Positions 37,063-44,922 of a stretch of 64,000 nt of DNA are shown in pieces. The first letter of the stretch is position 1. Each line of letters begins with the position of its first letter. The notes beneath the pieces are model-generated. The model was given only the letters and a program-made list of their open reading frames with translations, was not told the origin of the DNA and searched no databases. Both the position numbers and the translations under genes were made by a program. Source of the DNA: Nitrosomonas sp. (GTDB lineage Bacteria > Pseudomonadota > Gammaproteobacteria > Burkholderiales > Nitrosomonadaceae); the NCBI GenBank assembly GCA_024281825.1, contig JAMWZY010000009.1, forward strand, positions 49,451 to 113,450, in the 5' to 3' direction.

Positions 37063-37132
37063 ACGAGCGCCGTTGTAACGATATCTTCGATACCAAGCCT
37101 CACGGGAAAAACCGTTGCAGCGCTCCTTGGCA
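37063..37132 (-). promoter_or_regulatory. SAH riboswitch controlling ahcY
   Basis: On the minus strand, 24-93 bases before the ahcY ATG, the leader shows the SAH-riboswitch architecture. GAGCGCTG and the distal CGGCGCTC form the closing stem P1. Just 5' of it, GCCAAG pairs with CTTGGT in the conserved GAGGCTTGGTATC segment, giving the pseudoknot. The conserved AGGAGCGCTGC core is present. The known class binds S-adenosylhomocysteine and turns on ahcY when SAH builds up. The Shine-Dalgarno AAGGAG (37047-37052) lies close to the base of P1, so control could be at translation or termination. Identified from memory of the consensus and from pairing. Confidence 0.92.
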
Positions 37133-37199
37133 TGTCAGAAAATTTTAGGAATTATTGCACTAAATATAATCTCGATAGATTAATAAAAACAATCAAAAC

Positions 37200-38363
37200 T
37201 TACAGTCCCGCATCTGCGCGAAGTTGTTCAGCTTTATCGGTACGTTCCCATGTAAAGTCAGCATCATCACGGCCAAAGTGTCCGTAAGCTGCTGTTTTAG
37301 TGTAGATGGGGCGCAATAAATCGAGCGCATAAATAATCCCACGTGGACGCAGATCAAAATGCTTTTCGATCAGTTGTACTATTTTTCCATCATCAATCTT
37401 ACCCGTTCCAAAAGTATTCACCATTAACGAAACCGGTTTTGCGACGCCTATCGCATACGCAACTTGTACTTCGCATTTACTGGCAATACCTGCAGCAACG
37501 ATATTTTTTGCGACATACCGTCCTGCATAAGTAGCTGAGCGATCGACTTTTGAAGGGTCTTTCCCGGAAAATGCTCCTCCGCCATGATGTGCAGTGCCAC
37601 CATAACTATCAACGATAATCTTACGTCCCGTTAACCCGCAATCCCCCATTGGCCCCCCCACCACAAAGCGACCGGTTGGATTAACCAAATATCGAGTGTT
37701 AGAATCGATCATTTCTTTTGGCAACACCGGTTTAATGATTTCCTCGATCACAGCAGATTTTAAATCTTGATAAATAACTTCAGGGTCATGCTGCGTTGAA
37801 ATTACAATTGTCTCAATACTTTTCGGCTTGCCATCCTGGTAGCGAATAGAAACCTGTGATTTTGCATCTGGCCGTAACCAAGACAGGCGCCCATTTTTCC
37901 TCAATTCCGCTTGTCGCTCAACAAGACGATGCGCATAAAAAATCGGCATTGGCATGAGTTGTGGCGTTTCATCACAAGCGAAACCAAACATTAAGCCTTG
38001 GTCACCCGCCCCTTGGTCCATTTCCTCCTCTTTAGAGCGATTGACACCTTGCGCAATATCTGGAGATTGTTTATTAAAAGCTGTTAAAACCGCGCATGTC
38101 GTCGAATCAAAACCAATATTTGAACTGGTATAGCCAATATTCTTGACTGTTTCACGCGCAATGATATTGTAATCCACTGATGCGTGCGTAGTGATTTCGC
38201 CCGACAACACGATCAAGCCCGTGCTACACAATGTTTCACATGCCACCCGGGCATTCTTATCTTGCATAAGAATTGCATCTAAAACAGCATCAGAGATTTG
38301 ATCTGCAACCTTGTCAGGATGCCCTTCTGAAACCGATTCAGAAGTAAAAAGATAATTATTCAT
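37200..38363 (-). CDS. metK: MetK, S-adenosylmethionine synthetase
   Basis: This 387-residue enzyme starts [21 protein letters not shown] and carries [36 protein letters not shown] and [17 protein letters not shown], the three signature regions of MetK. It makes SAM from methionine and ATP. Its product feeds methyltransferases such as OvoA, and the by-product SAH is removed by the neighbouring ahcY. About 160 bp separate it from ahcY, which has its own riboswitch leader. Confidence 0.97.
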   Translation of the reverse strand: MNNYLFTSESVSEGHPDKVADQISDAVLDAILMQDKNARVACETLCSTGLIVLSGEITTHASVDYNIIARETVKNIGYTSSNIGFDSTTCAVLTAFNKQSPDIAQGVNRSKEEEMDQGAGDQGLMFGFACDETPQLMPMPIFYAHRLVERQAELRKNGRLSWLRPDAKSQVSIRYQDGKPKSIETIVISTQHDPEVIYQDLKSAVIEEIIKPVLPKEMIDSNTRYLVNPTGRFVVGGPMGDCGLTGRKIIVDSYGGTAHHGGGAFSGKDPSKVDRSATYAGRYVAKNIVAAGIASKCEVQVAYAIGVAKPVSLMVNTFGTGKIDDGKIVQLIEKHFDLRPRGIIYALDLLRPIYTKTAAYGHFGRDDADFTWERTDKAEQLRADAGL

Positions 38364-38460
38364 AGAAATAAGTAGCGATATACTCGCAAAAACTGGAAAA
38401 ACCGTGAAGTATACCGCTTCCTAAACTATATTTGAAATATCAAAATAAAAATCAAGAGTG

Positions 38461-39249
38461 CTATTGTCCTATTTTACGTGAAACTGAACGACCGTTGAGA
38501 GCCTGAACATGTCGCGCATTACCAGTATGAAAATTTCTCAATTGTGTTAATTGTTCGCGCGAAATAGTAATAGGCTCGGAAAGAACCAACCACTCTACTC
38601 CTTCACTACAAGGTGGTGTCGTAAGTGAACCAGCAAGTGTATAGTGTTTCCAATTAGCTTTTGGAACTAATAACCTGGGATTAATCACCGCATTAGACTG
38701 GTCATTTTGACCGCCTTCCTCTCTTGGCGTATTATCCAACACCTTCTGGAAACTGGCATTTTCTTCCCCTTCATCTAGAAGTACCCCAACAACTGCAATC
38801 TTCCCATCATCACGAATATGAACAAAATGTAATTCCGCAGGATATTGCTTCTCCCCTACAGTATGCTCGCTGGGTTCATGAAAATGAAATTGTATTAATG
38901 GATAAACCTCATTACCAATTTTTAGATGACCTTCATAATCATCCGAAAAATTGACTTGTATCCCATGACCACTATTAAAATAAACTGGCTCATCAACAGG
39001 ATAATTAAAAACCAACTTGTTGAGAATTTCTCGATGATTTTCTTCCGACAAATTGACGGGAGATTGGTGTTTGCCAATACTACAAACCGCATAAGGAAAC
39101 ATCAGAGGATCTTCTGTCTGAGTATTATCTCGAATGGCGCCCCAATGTTTCTGCTCGTCATGACTCCAATGAGTAGAGCCTGAAAATAAATTCACGGCAT
39201 ACCCTAGACAGAAGGCCAGAAAAATAAATCTAACCATATGATTTACCAT
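38461..39249 (-). CDS. cah: Alpha-type carbonic anhydrase, periplasmic
   Basis: This 262-residue protein has an N-terminal signal peptide (about residues 5-24). The alpha-CA fold is shown by HWSHDEQKHWGAI, KHQSPVNL and the three zinc ligands: His122 and His124 in LIQFHFHEPSEH and His141 in AELHFVH. SLTTPPCSEGVEWLVL is also present. Cys56 and the Cys in PPCSEG are placed for the usual disulfide. It hydrates CO2 in the periplasm. In an autotrophic ammonia oxidiser this would help carbon supply and pH control. The name cah is by family. Confidence 0.95.
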   Translation of the reverse strand: MVNHMVRFIFLAFCLGYAVNLFSGSTHWSHDEQKHWGAIRDNTQTEDPLMFPYAVCSIGKHQSPVNLSEENHREILNKLVFNYPVDEPVYFNSGHGIQVNFSDDYEGHLKIGNEVYPLIQFHFHEPSEHTVGEKQYPAELHFVHIRDDGKIAVVGVLLDEGEENASFQKVLDNTPREEGGQNDQSNAVINPRLLVPKANWKHYTLAGSLTTPPCSEGVEWLVLSEPITISREQLTQLRNFHTGNARHVQALNGRSVSRKIGQ

Positions 39250-39291
39250 AAAAAAATAGACTTTAATAGTTATTCAATTACTCAAAAGAAT

Positions 39292-39504
39292 TTAACAAAG
39301 ATTTTTTTTGCAATAATCAACCATAGGGGGTTTTTTATTTTGACTCGGTTTTTGCTGATCAGGTCGAGCGGTATCTTTACGCTCCGATGCTGTGGATAGT
39401 GAAGTCTGTGATGACTGTTTCAAATCCATAGAAATTACTTTATTTTGTGCAAAACAGGTAATACCAAAGCTTAATAACCCAATTAATGCAATTTTTATAA
39501 CCAT
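39292..39504 (-). CDS. Small secreted hypothetical protein
   Basis: This is a 70-residue protein with a clear signal peptide (MVIKIALIGLLSFGITCFAQ), probably cleaved after CFA. The mature part is Ser/Lys/Gln/Pro-rich and ends KKPPMVDYCKKNLC, with two cysteines five residues apart. No family was recognised. The frame extends to 39555, but AGGAGG lies about 10 bases before the ATG at 39504, and only that start places the signal peptide at the N-terminus. It lies directly upstream of the carbonic anhydrase gene (about 40 bp), so cotranscription is likely. Confidence 0.6.
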   Translation of the reverse strand: MVIKIALIGLLSFGITCFAQNKVISMDLKQSSQTSLSTASERKDTARPDQQKPSQNKKPPMVDYCKKNLC

Positions 39505-39557
39505 CTTCTTATTACCCTCCTCTATTGACAAAAACAAATCAAATCGATTTAACAATC

Positions 39558-40088
39558 TTAATAAGTTAATTTTTTCTCAAGATACGTAATTGTTAATCCG
39601 GAAATTTTTGGAATACCCAAACTCATTGGGTACAAGTCAATTTTACCTGTTGGGCAATAGCCCCTCCGACGATAAAATGCGATCAGCTCTGTTCTTTGCG
39701 ATATGACAAACATCACAAGTTTATGTGCTTGCATTTGATCTACAACGAAAGCTTCGGCTTGCTCCAGTATATATTTTCCTAATCCCTGCCCTTGAAAGCT
39801 GGGATGAACAGAGAAAAAACCCAGATAAGCAACAGCATTTATGTGCTTTTTTATATAAACACATGCGATTAATTGTTGCAACTGATTAATAACAAAAAAA
39901 TGGGCATTTGGCTCTACCAAGGCCAACTCTATTTCCTGAGGTGTTGTCCTATCTCCTCGAATAATAGACGATTCATTGGTCCAGCCTTGTTCGCCGCGAT
40001 AAGCCAAGTTAACCAAATCACAAATTACCTGCGCTTGATTGGCATTGGCCTTTTCAAAAAGCAAATCGCAAGCATCGATTAAACGCAT
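39558..40088 (-). CDS. GNAT-family N-acetyltransferase
   Basis: This protein of about 176 residues has a GNAT core: AYLGFFSVHPSFQGQGLGKYILEQAE carries the acetyl-CoA-binding Q/RxxGxG/A loop (QGQGLG). An N-terminal helix pair (QVICDLVNLAYRG) and a late LIAFYRRRGYCPTG are also typical. The substrate is unknown. The frame is open to 40199, overlapping the SirB2-type gene, but the ATG at 40088 gives the usual compact domain and avoids the overlap. Confidence 0.85.
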   Translation of the reverse strand: MRLIDACDLLFEKANANQAQVICDLVNLAYRGEQGWTNESSIIRGDRTTPQEIELALVEPNAHFFVINQLQQLIACVYIKKHINAVAYLGFFSVHPSFQGQGLGKYILEQAEAFVVDQMQAHKLVMFVISQRTELIAFYRRRGYCPTGKIDLYPMSLGIPKISGLTITYLEKKLTY

Positions 40089-40120
40089 AATGCAAAAACA
40101 AACACGGTAAACCTTACAAC

Positions 40121-40507
40121 TTAAACCAAGCCCAACAGCGGATTCTTGCTCAGCGCAACCAATACGATATAAATAAAAACACATTGAGCTCCGATCCACG
40201 CTGCAATACGTGTTTTTTTTGTTTTACCAAACCGTATTGCAATCATTCCTAGAAGAATATAAATCAGTAAACCAATCACTTTTGCGGTTAGCCAAGCATT
40301 ATTCAATGGATCCTGCTGAATGAGTATCGCCAATGCAATAGCACTAGTAAGTAAAATAGTATCGATAACATGCGGCAAAACCTTAACCCAGCGCTGCCGC
40401 AAGTTGTTTGAATCCTGCATCAACCAAATACCACGTAGAAAAAACAGTGAATAACTGATCAACACACTACTGATATGGATCATTTTTAACAAAAGATAAC
40501 TCATCAT
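40121..40507 (-). CDS. SirB2-family small membrane protein
   Basis: This is a 128-residue protein with four hydrophobic helices. It shows the SirB2 pattern: LLKMIHISSVLISYSLFFLRGIW at the start, LRQRWVKVLPHVIDTILL in the middle and WLTAKVIGLLIYILLGMIAI later. SirB-type proteins are named for effects on Salmonella invasion genes but have no known biochemistry; the His residues in KMIH and LPHVIDT could bind haem or metal. It begins 3 bp after the next membrane gene and is surely cotranscribed with it. Confidence 0.8.
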   Translation of the reverse strand: MMSYLLLKMIHISSVLISYSLFFLRGIWLMQDSNNLRQRWVKVLPHVIDTILLTSAIALAILIQQDPLNNAWLTAKVIGLLIYILLGMIAIRFGKTKKTRIAAWIGAQCVFIYIVLVALSKNPLLGLV

Positions 40508-40510
40508 TGA

Positions 40511-40996
40511 CTAGCGTCCGGAAATCAACCAGCCATGACTACCAGCCACTGCACCGGCAATCGTCAAAAAACTCAATAGCAACAAGAAAAGATGTTTGCG
40601 CTGAATGCCATTCAGTGTTTCCGAAGTAATATTTTTTTCGTTGGAATTCATGGATTGCTTTCGGCGGCCACATGGTTCCATGATGAATAACATCACACTA
40701 AAAAATAACCAAATCAACACCATCAGATGCATCCACCAATACTGCCATTGCGTAAATCGCCCCCATGCATTGAGTGCATAAGTCATGTAGAAACCACTTA
40801 AACCAACCAATAACGTTGCATAACGTGCATGTGTAGCAAAACGTCGTCTGATACGTTTAAAGATCTCCATTGCTTCTATCGGAGATTGCATTTGCGATAA
40901 AGATGGCAGCAAAACAAGCGTCACCATGGCAACACCCCCTATCCAAACGACTACGCCCAGAACATGCAACACTCTGGCAAAAACCAATTCATCCAT
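40511..40996 (-). CDS. CopD/DUF2269-like membrane protein
   Basis: This 161-residue protein has four predicted helices, starting with FARVLHVLGVVVWIGGVAMV, which is the haem- or copper-site-like opening of CopD-type and related small membrane proteins. A conserved RFATHARYATLLVGLSGFYM follows. The function is unknown; membrane redox or copper handling is possible. It ends 3 bp before the SirB2-type gene and begins 11 bp after the end of the EamA transporter gene, so the three may be one transcript. Confidence 0.65.
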   Translation of the reverse strand: MDELVFARVLHVLGVVVWIGGVAMVTLVLLPSLSQMQSPIEAMEIFKRIRRRFATHARYATLLVGLSGFYMTYALNAWGRFTQWQYWWMHLMVLIWLFFSVMLFIMEPCGRRKQSMNSNEKNITSETLNGIQRKHLFLLLLSFLTIAGAVAGSHGWLISGR

Positions 40997-41007
40997 AGTG
41001 AAAACTG

Positions 41008-41868
41008 TTATTTAGATAGCGATACTGAAACATTCCGAAAACCCAAGATACCCCCCATCGATCCACCGAGTACAATCAGGCCAATTCCTAGCCAAGCTAT
41101 AGGCGTTACCACCTCATCCCAAAGAAAGAGATCCCATAAACTTGCAAATAGCACCGTACTATAACCAAGCGAGGTCACAACCAACGTAACACCTTTGTGA
41201 AAAGCACGAGTCATTGCTATTTGTGCAAGCGTTGCAGTGATTCCGATGCCTAATATTACCAGTAATCCATGCCAAGTTATCACGCTGAATGTGGTTAACA
41301 ACAACCATGCACCGGTACCCAAGGTAGATATAAGGGTAAAATAAAATACCACGTGCCATTCGGATTCACCCAGATTCCCGAGTTGCTTCACATTCACATA
41401 GGCTAACGCAGCAAAAAAGCCCGAAGCGATCCCAATCAAACCTGCAAACCACTGATCCTCAGGCAATGCAGGCCGCAACAAAATGATCACCCCCATAAAA
41501 CCGAGCAAGATAGCAAAAACCAGTGACCATTGAAGATGCTCTTTTAAGATCAATGTAGAAAACAAGGCCACAAATAACGGCCAAGTATAATTCAACGAAA
41601 CTGCCGTTCCTAACGGGAGTTGCGTTAAACAATAAAAAAACATGAGCAAACTGATCAAGCCCGTTATGCCACGCCAGCAATGAATACGCCAATGCGGTGT
41701 CATAATAGAAAAACTGTATGAACGGATAATGGCATATGTCACCCATACACCAAATAACGAGCGGTAAAACACGAGCTCAATACTGGAAAAATGCATTGCG
41801 CCCAATTTGACCAATACACTCATGCAGGCAAACAAGAATGCAGCTAATAACATCCATAGCGAACTCAA
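41008..41868 (-). CDS. EamA/DMT-superfamily transporter
   Basis: This 286-residue protein has ten predicted membrane helices arranged as two EamA repeats. The first repeat ends in WPLFVALFSTLILKEHLQWS and the second in TVLFASLWDLFLWDEVVTP, both the conserved helix-and-E motif of drug/metabolite transporters. It is likely to export a small metabolite; the substrate cannot be read from the sequence. It lies about 37 bp downstream of the Rieske oxygenase gene. Confidence 0.87.
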   Translation of the reverse strand: MSSLWMLLAAFLFACMSVLVKLGAMHFSSIELVFYRSLFGVWVTYAIIRSYSFSIMTPHWRIHCWRGITGLISLLMFFYCLTQLPLGTAVSLNYTWPLFVALFSTLILKEHLQWSLVFAILLGFMGVIILLRPALPEDQWFAGLIGIASGFFAALAYVNVKQLGNLGESEWHVVFYFTLISTLGTGAWLLLTTFSVITWHGLLVILGIGITATLAQIAMTRAFHKGVTLVVTSLGYSTVLFASLWDLFLWDEVVTPIAWLGIGLIVLGGSMGGILGFRNVSVSLSK

Positions 41869-41905
41869 TTAACCATTCCCTCAATCGCAAAAAATTAATA
41901 AAGAA

Positions 41906-43012
41906 TTACATGTAGCGCTGCATCTTCTGCCGCAAGAATTGATGAAACTGTTCCAGCCCAGCTTCCATTGGTATTTGATAGGGCCCAGTTTCATTAATGC
42001 CTTGTTCAAATAAAGCACGGCGTCCTGCAGTCATCATCTTGCAAATCTCATCATCTTCCAAAGCCGTTTCTTGATAAGCCGCCTGTTCCGCCTCAACAAA
42101 ATCACGCTCGAATAATGCAACTTCTTCCGGGTAATAAAATTCTACAGTGTTTCTGCAGCTTTCCGTACCGGTAGGCCATATCGAACTAATTACTAGGGTA
42201 TGCGGATACCATTCCACCATAATATTCGGATAGTAAAGCAACCATACTGCGCCATGCGAAGGTAATTCACCTGCCGTGTACTGCAATACTTGTTCATGCC
42301 ATTTAGCATAAACTGCACTACCAGGTTTTTGGAAGCGCGCATGATCAATAGCCACCGTTTGTACGCTATACCACTCGCCAAATTCCCATTCCAATTGATG
42401 TGTATCAACAAATCCATTCAAGCCTGGATGAAACGGTTCTACGTGGTAATCCTCCAAATACACTTCAATAAAAGTTTTCCAATTACATGCATAGTGATTG
42501 GTTTGCACACGATCTAGAACATAACCGGAAAAATCAAAAGCTTTAAACGCATTCAGTTTTTCCATGTCTCTGGATACATCGCGTTTGCCATTGAACAACA
42601 ACCCATTCCAATTCTTTAAAGGCGTTTTATCCAAATTCAAACAAGGATTACGTTCGAAATGCGGCGCACCAAGTAATTTGCCATCCAAAGCATATGTCCA
42701 GCGATGAATAGGACATACGATACTTTTCGTGTTACTTCTTCCTTTAAGTAAAAGCGCTTGCCGATGACGACAAATATTAGAAAGTAACTCAACACCATGA
42801 TTATTTCGCACTAATACTTTGGCGTCATTCATCCATTCGGGTACATAATAATCCCCAATATTAGGCACCATTACTTCATGACCTACATAACCAGGCCCTT
42901 GATCAAACAAAATACGTTTTTCTATTTCGAGAACTTCGGGATTCAAATACCATTCGATGGGAAGCTGTGTTGCCATTTCTGACAACCGTGAGATCTCAGC
43001 TATATTAGACAT
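41906..43012 (-). CDS. Rieske non-haem iron oxygenase, alpha-subunit type
   Basis: This is a 368-residue protein. Its Rieske [2Fe-2S] ligands are Cys81-His83 in NICRHRQ and Cys100-His103 in VCPIHRW. The mononuclear iron site has His190 and His195 in LEDYHVEPFHPGL. The overall plan matches choline monooxygenase-like and ring-hydroxylating oxygenase alpha subunits. No beta subunit, ferredoxin or reductase is encoded nearby, so electron supply must come from elsewhere. The substrate is unknown. Confidence 0.86.
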   Translation of the reverse strand: MSNIAEISRLSEMATQLPIEWYLNPEVLEIEKRILFDQGPGYVGHEVMVPNIGDYYVPEWMNDAKVLVRNNHGVELLSNICRHRQALLLKGRSNTKSIVCPIHRWTYALDGKLLGAPHFERNPCLNLDKTPLKNWNGLLFNGKRDVSRDMEKLNAFKAFDFSGYVLDRVQTNHYACNWKTFIEVYLEDYHVEPFHPGLNGFVDTHQLEWEFGEWYSVQTVAIDHARFQKPGSAVYAKWHEQVLQYTAGELPSHGAVWLLYYPNIMVEWYPHTLVISSIWPTGTESCRNTVEFYYPEEVALFERDFVEAEQAAYQETALEDDEICKMMTAGRRALFEQGINETGPYQIPMEAGLEQFHQFLRQKMQRYM

Positions 43013-43205
43013 ATAAAACCTTTAACCACCTCCAAAATTGAATAAAAACAACCCATATCAGGGTTCATGTAAAAGAAAACAGATTGCTTGGTTATAATAA
43101 CAATCTTGATAGTAAAATATCAGTGTTCACAGATACCCAAAACAAATCAAAAAAACAATTGTACAAGACTGAATTATTTAATTTAACTCAAAAGAGAGCA
43201 TCTGA

Positions 43206-44627
43206 ATGAAATCTATTCACCCATTAACAAAACTTTCCTGGCTAACTGTTCTACCTGCTGCATTGATCGCTAGTTTAACCGCTTGTGATGGAGGGAGCGA
43301 AAAAAGTCAGGATACTACCTCATCATCCAATTCCACTGCCACTGCCTCAGTTAAAAGAACCACCCAAACCGGCCCAGCAACCGGTATTTTAATTGATTCT
43401 CCTGTTTCGGGCATTTCCTATAATGCATCATCTGGGAAATCAGGTATAACTGACGATAAAGGCCAGTTCAATTTTAATCATGGCGATAAAATTGAATTCA
43501 AGCTTGGCAATTTGACTCTGGGTAATATCCCAGGTTCATTGATCGTCACTCCGATCGAACTCGCCGGAGACAGCGATAATAAATTGCAAAATTTACTCGT
43601 TTTATTGCAATCTTTGGATGCTGATAGCGATCTTACCAACGGCATTTCGATTTCACAAGAAACAGCCAATGCCGTCAGCAACAAGATCAATTTAGATAGT
43701 GACCCGGCAACCTTTGCTGAAATTACGCAATTGAAAAGCATCATGGAAGCAAGCGGCATCGATGGAGAGGCAATATCTCCTGATGAAGCACGCAAGCATT
43801 TCTTGTCGCAAGGTGTGGCCTTATTGAATGCGCAAATCTGGGTCAGTTTTGACAACCAAAGCGCGAGTGTTTTACGTGTGGCGGGTGACGGTAGCGGAGA
43901 ATATTTGCATGGCGATGCAAGAGTGGACGATTCCTGCGATGAAAATCGCGTGTGTGGCGGAAGAACCATTTTTCAATCTGGTGTTGAGTACGGTATTGCC
44001 GAAGCCACCGATTTTGATAATCGAGGATTTAAATTAATCGGTAAACCCTCAGTGGACACCAACTTAAAAGGTGGGCTTTCCAATCCTGGCCCAACGCGCC
44101 GGATGCGTACTGACGGTTTTGAGTTAATCCACTCCGATATTGTGACTGTACAAAGAGCTCGTGAAAAAACCAGCGTTTTTGGTGAACTCTTCCACATTGC
44201 AAAACCAATTCAACTCAGCAATGAAGAGGAAGTAGCAGAAAAAGAAACTAAAGAAACACGCTTTGCCAAGATGGACAATGACACTTCTGGAATCGTAGGC
44301 GCTTGGGCTTATGACCAGGAAGCCATCAAAACACCGACATTGATATTTTTCCCGAATGGAAAATTTATGATGATTGACCCAACTGGCGAAACGCAAAAAA
44401 CTGAGCAACAAAAATGCGCAAAACCTGGTATTGAGTTTTCTTCATACGCTTACAATAAAGGAACGAACAAACTCAATCTGACAAGTTTTACGTATAACAC
44501 AAATGGATGTGCCGGTTTTTCAGATCTGGATACGGCCGTCGAGCTGGTTATTCAATCCGATGGAAGCACTGCAAAGCTGAATAAACCTGGAGAAGATGCT
44601 ATAACGCTTTATAGAGTCTCTCATTAA
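43206..44627 (+). CDS. Secreted lipoprotein of unknown function
   Basis: This 473-residue protein has a lipoprotein signal: the lipobox ASLTACDGG follows a hydrophobic stretch. Next comes a Ser/Thr-rich linker and a beta-sandwich-like region (ATGILIDSPVSGISYNASSG, GITDDKGQFNFNHGDKIEFKLG) that resembles domains found in bacterial surface proteins with carboxypeptidase-regulatory-like folds. A C-terminal region (about 355-470) with IVGAWAYDQEA and FFPNGKFMMID looks like a lipocalin- or META-like small beta domain. I do not know its role. It is monocistronic, with a hairpin terminator candidate just downstream. Confidence 0.75.
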   Translation: MKSIHPLTKLSWLTVLPAALIASLTACDGGSEKSQDTTSSSNSTATASVKRTTQTGPATGILIDSPVSGISYNASSGKSGITDDKGQFNFNHGDKIEFKLGNLTLGNIPGSLIVTPIELAGDSDNKLQNLLVLLQSLDADSDLTNGISISQETANAVSNKINLDSDPATFAEITQLKSIMEASGIDGEAISPDEARKHFLSQGVALLNAQIWVSFDNQSASVLRVAGDGSGEYLHGDARVDDSCDENRVCGGRTIFQSGVEYGIAEATDFDNRGFKLIGKPSVDTNLKGGLSNPGPTRRMRTDGFELIHSDIVTVQRAREKTSVFGELFHIAKPIQLSNEEEVAEKETKETRFAKMDNDTSGIVGAWAYDQEAIKTPTLIFFPNGKFMMIDPTGETQKTEQQKCAKPGIEFSSYAYNKGTNKLNLTSFTYNTNGCAGFSDLDTAVELVIQSDGSTAKLNKPGEDAITLYRVSH

Positions 44628-44659
44628 AAACATCCCAAGCAATTTACAATTTCGCTCAT

Positions 44660-44693
44660 CACCCACCAAAAGTTGATCCACTTTTCGTGGGTG
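44660..44693. terminator. Candidate transcription terminator
   Basis: A 14-bp stem with one mismatch (CACCCACCAAAAGT / ACTTTTCGTGGGTG) and a 6-base loop lies about 30 bp after the lipoprotein stop. On the plus strand it is followed by AATGTTTTCG, a weak T-rich tail. The remaining intergenic sequence before priA holds nothing else that I recognise. Confidence 0.55.
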
Positions 44694-44922
44694 AATGTTT
44701 TCGAATACCGAGGCTATTACATTTATCTGATCAATTCCCAAATCACGCCATCATGCTGATATCGCTGTTTGGGAATTCATCCGTTGAATTGTTTTTGGAG
44801 ACAGTTAGCACAAGATTACTCAAATATAAAATCATTTAATTTTGAAGCACTCAATGAATATGCTGTAATAATCAATTCCTTTAAAAACGCAATCCGATTA
44901 AAACCAAACATCCGTTGATCCT

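Noticed and set aside
37040-37096. Longer ahcY reading frame starting at 37096
   Set aside because: The extra codons lie in the SAH riboswitch, and the ATG at 37039 has a strong ribosome-binding site.
38364-38460. Possible SAM riboswitch upstream of metK
   Set aside because: No stem-loop or conserved SAM-riboswitch core could be drawn in the short leader.
43478-43969. A 163-codon frame antisense to the lipoprotein gene
   Set aside because: The plus-strand gene has a lipoprotein signal and domain-like structure; the antisense frame has none.
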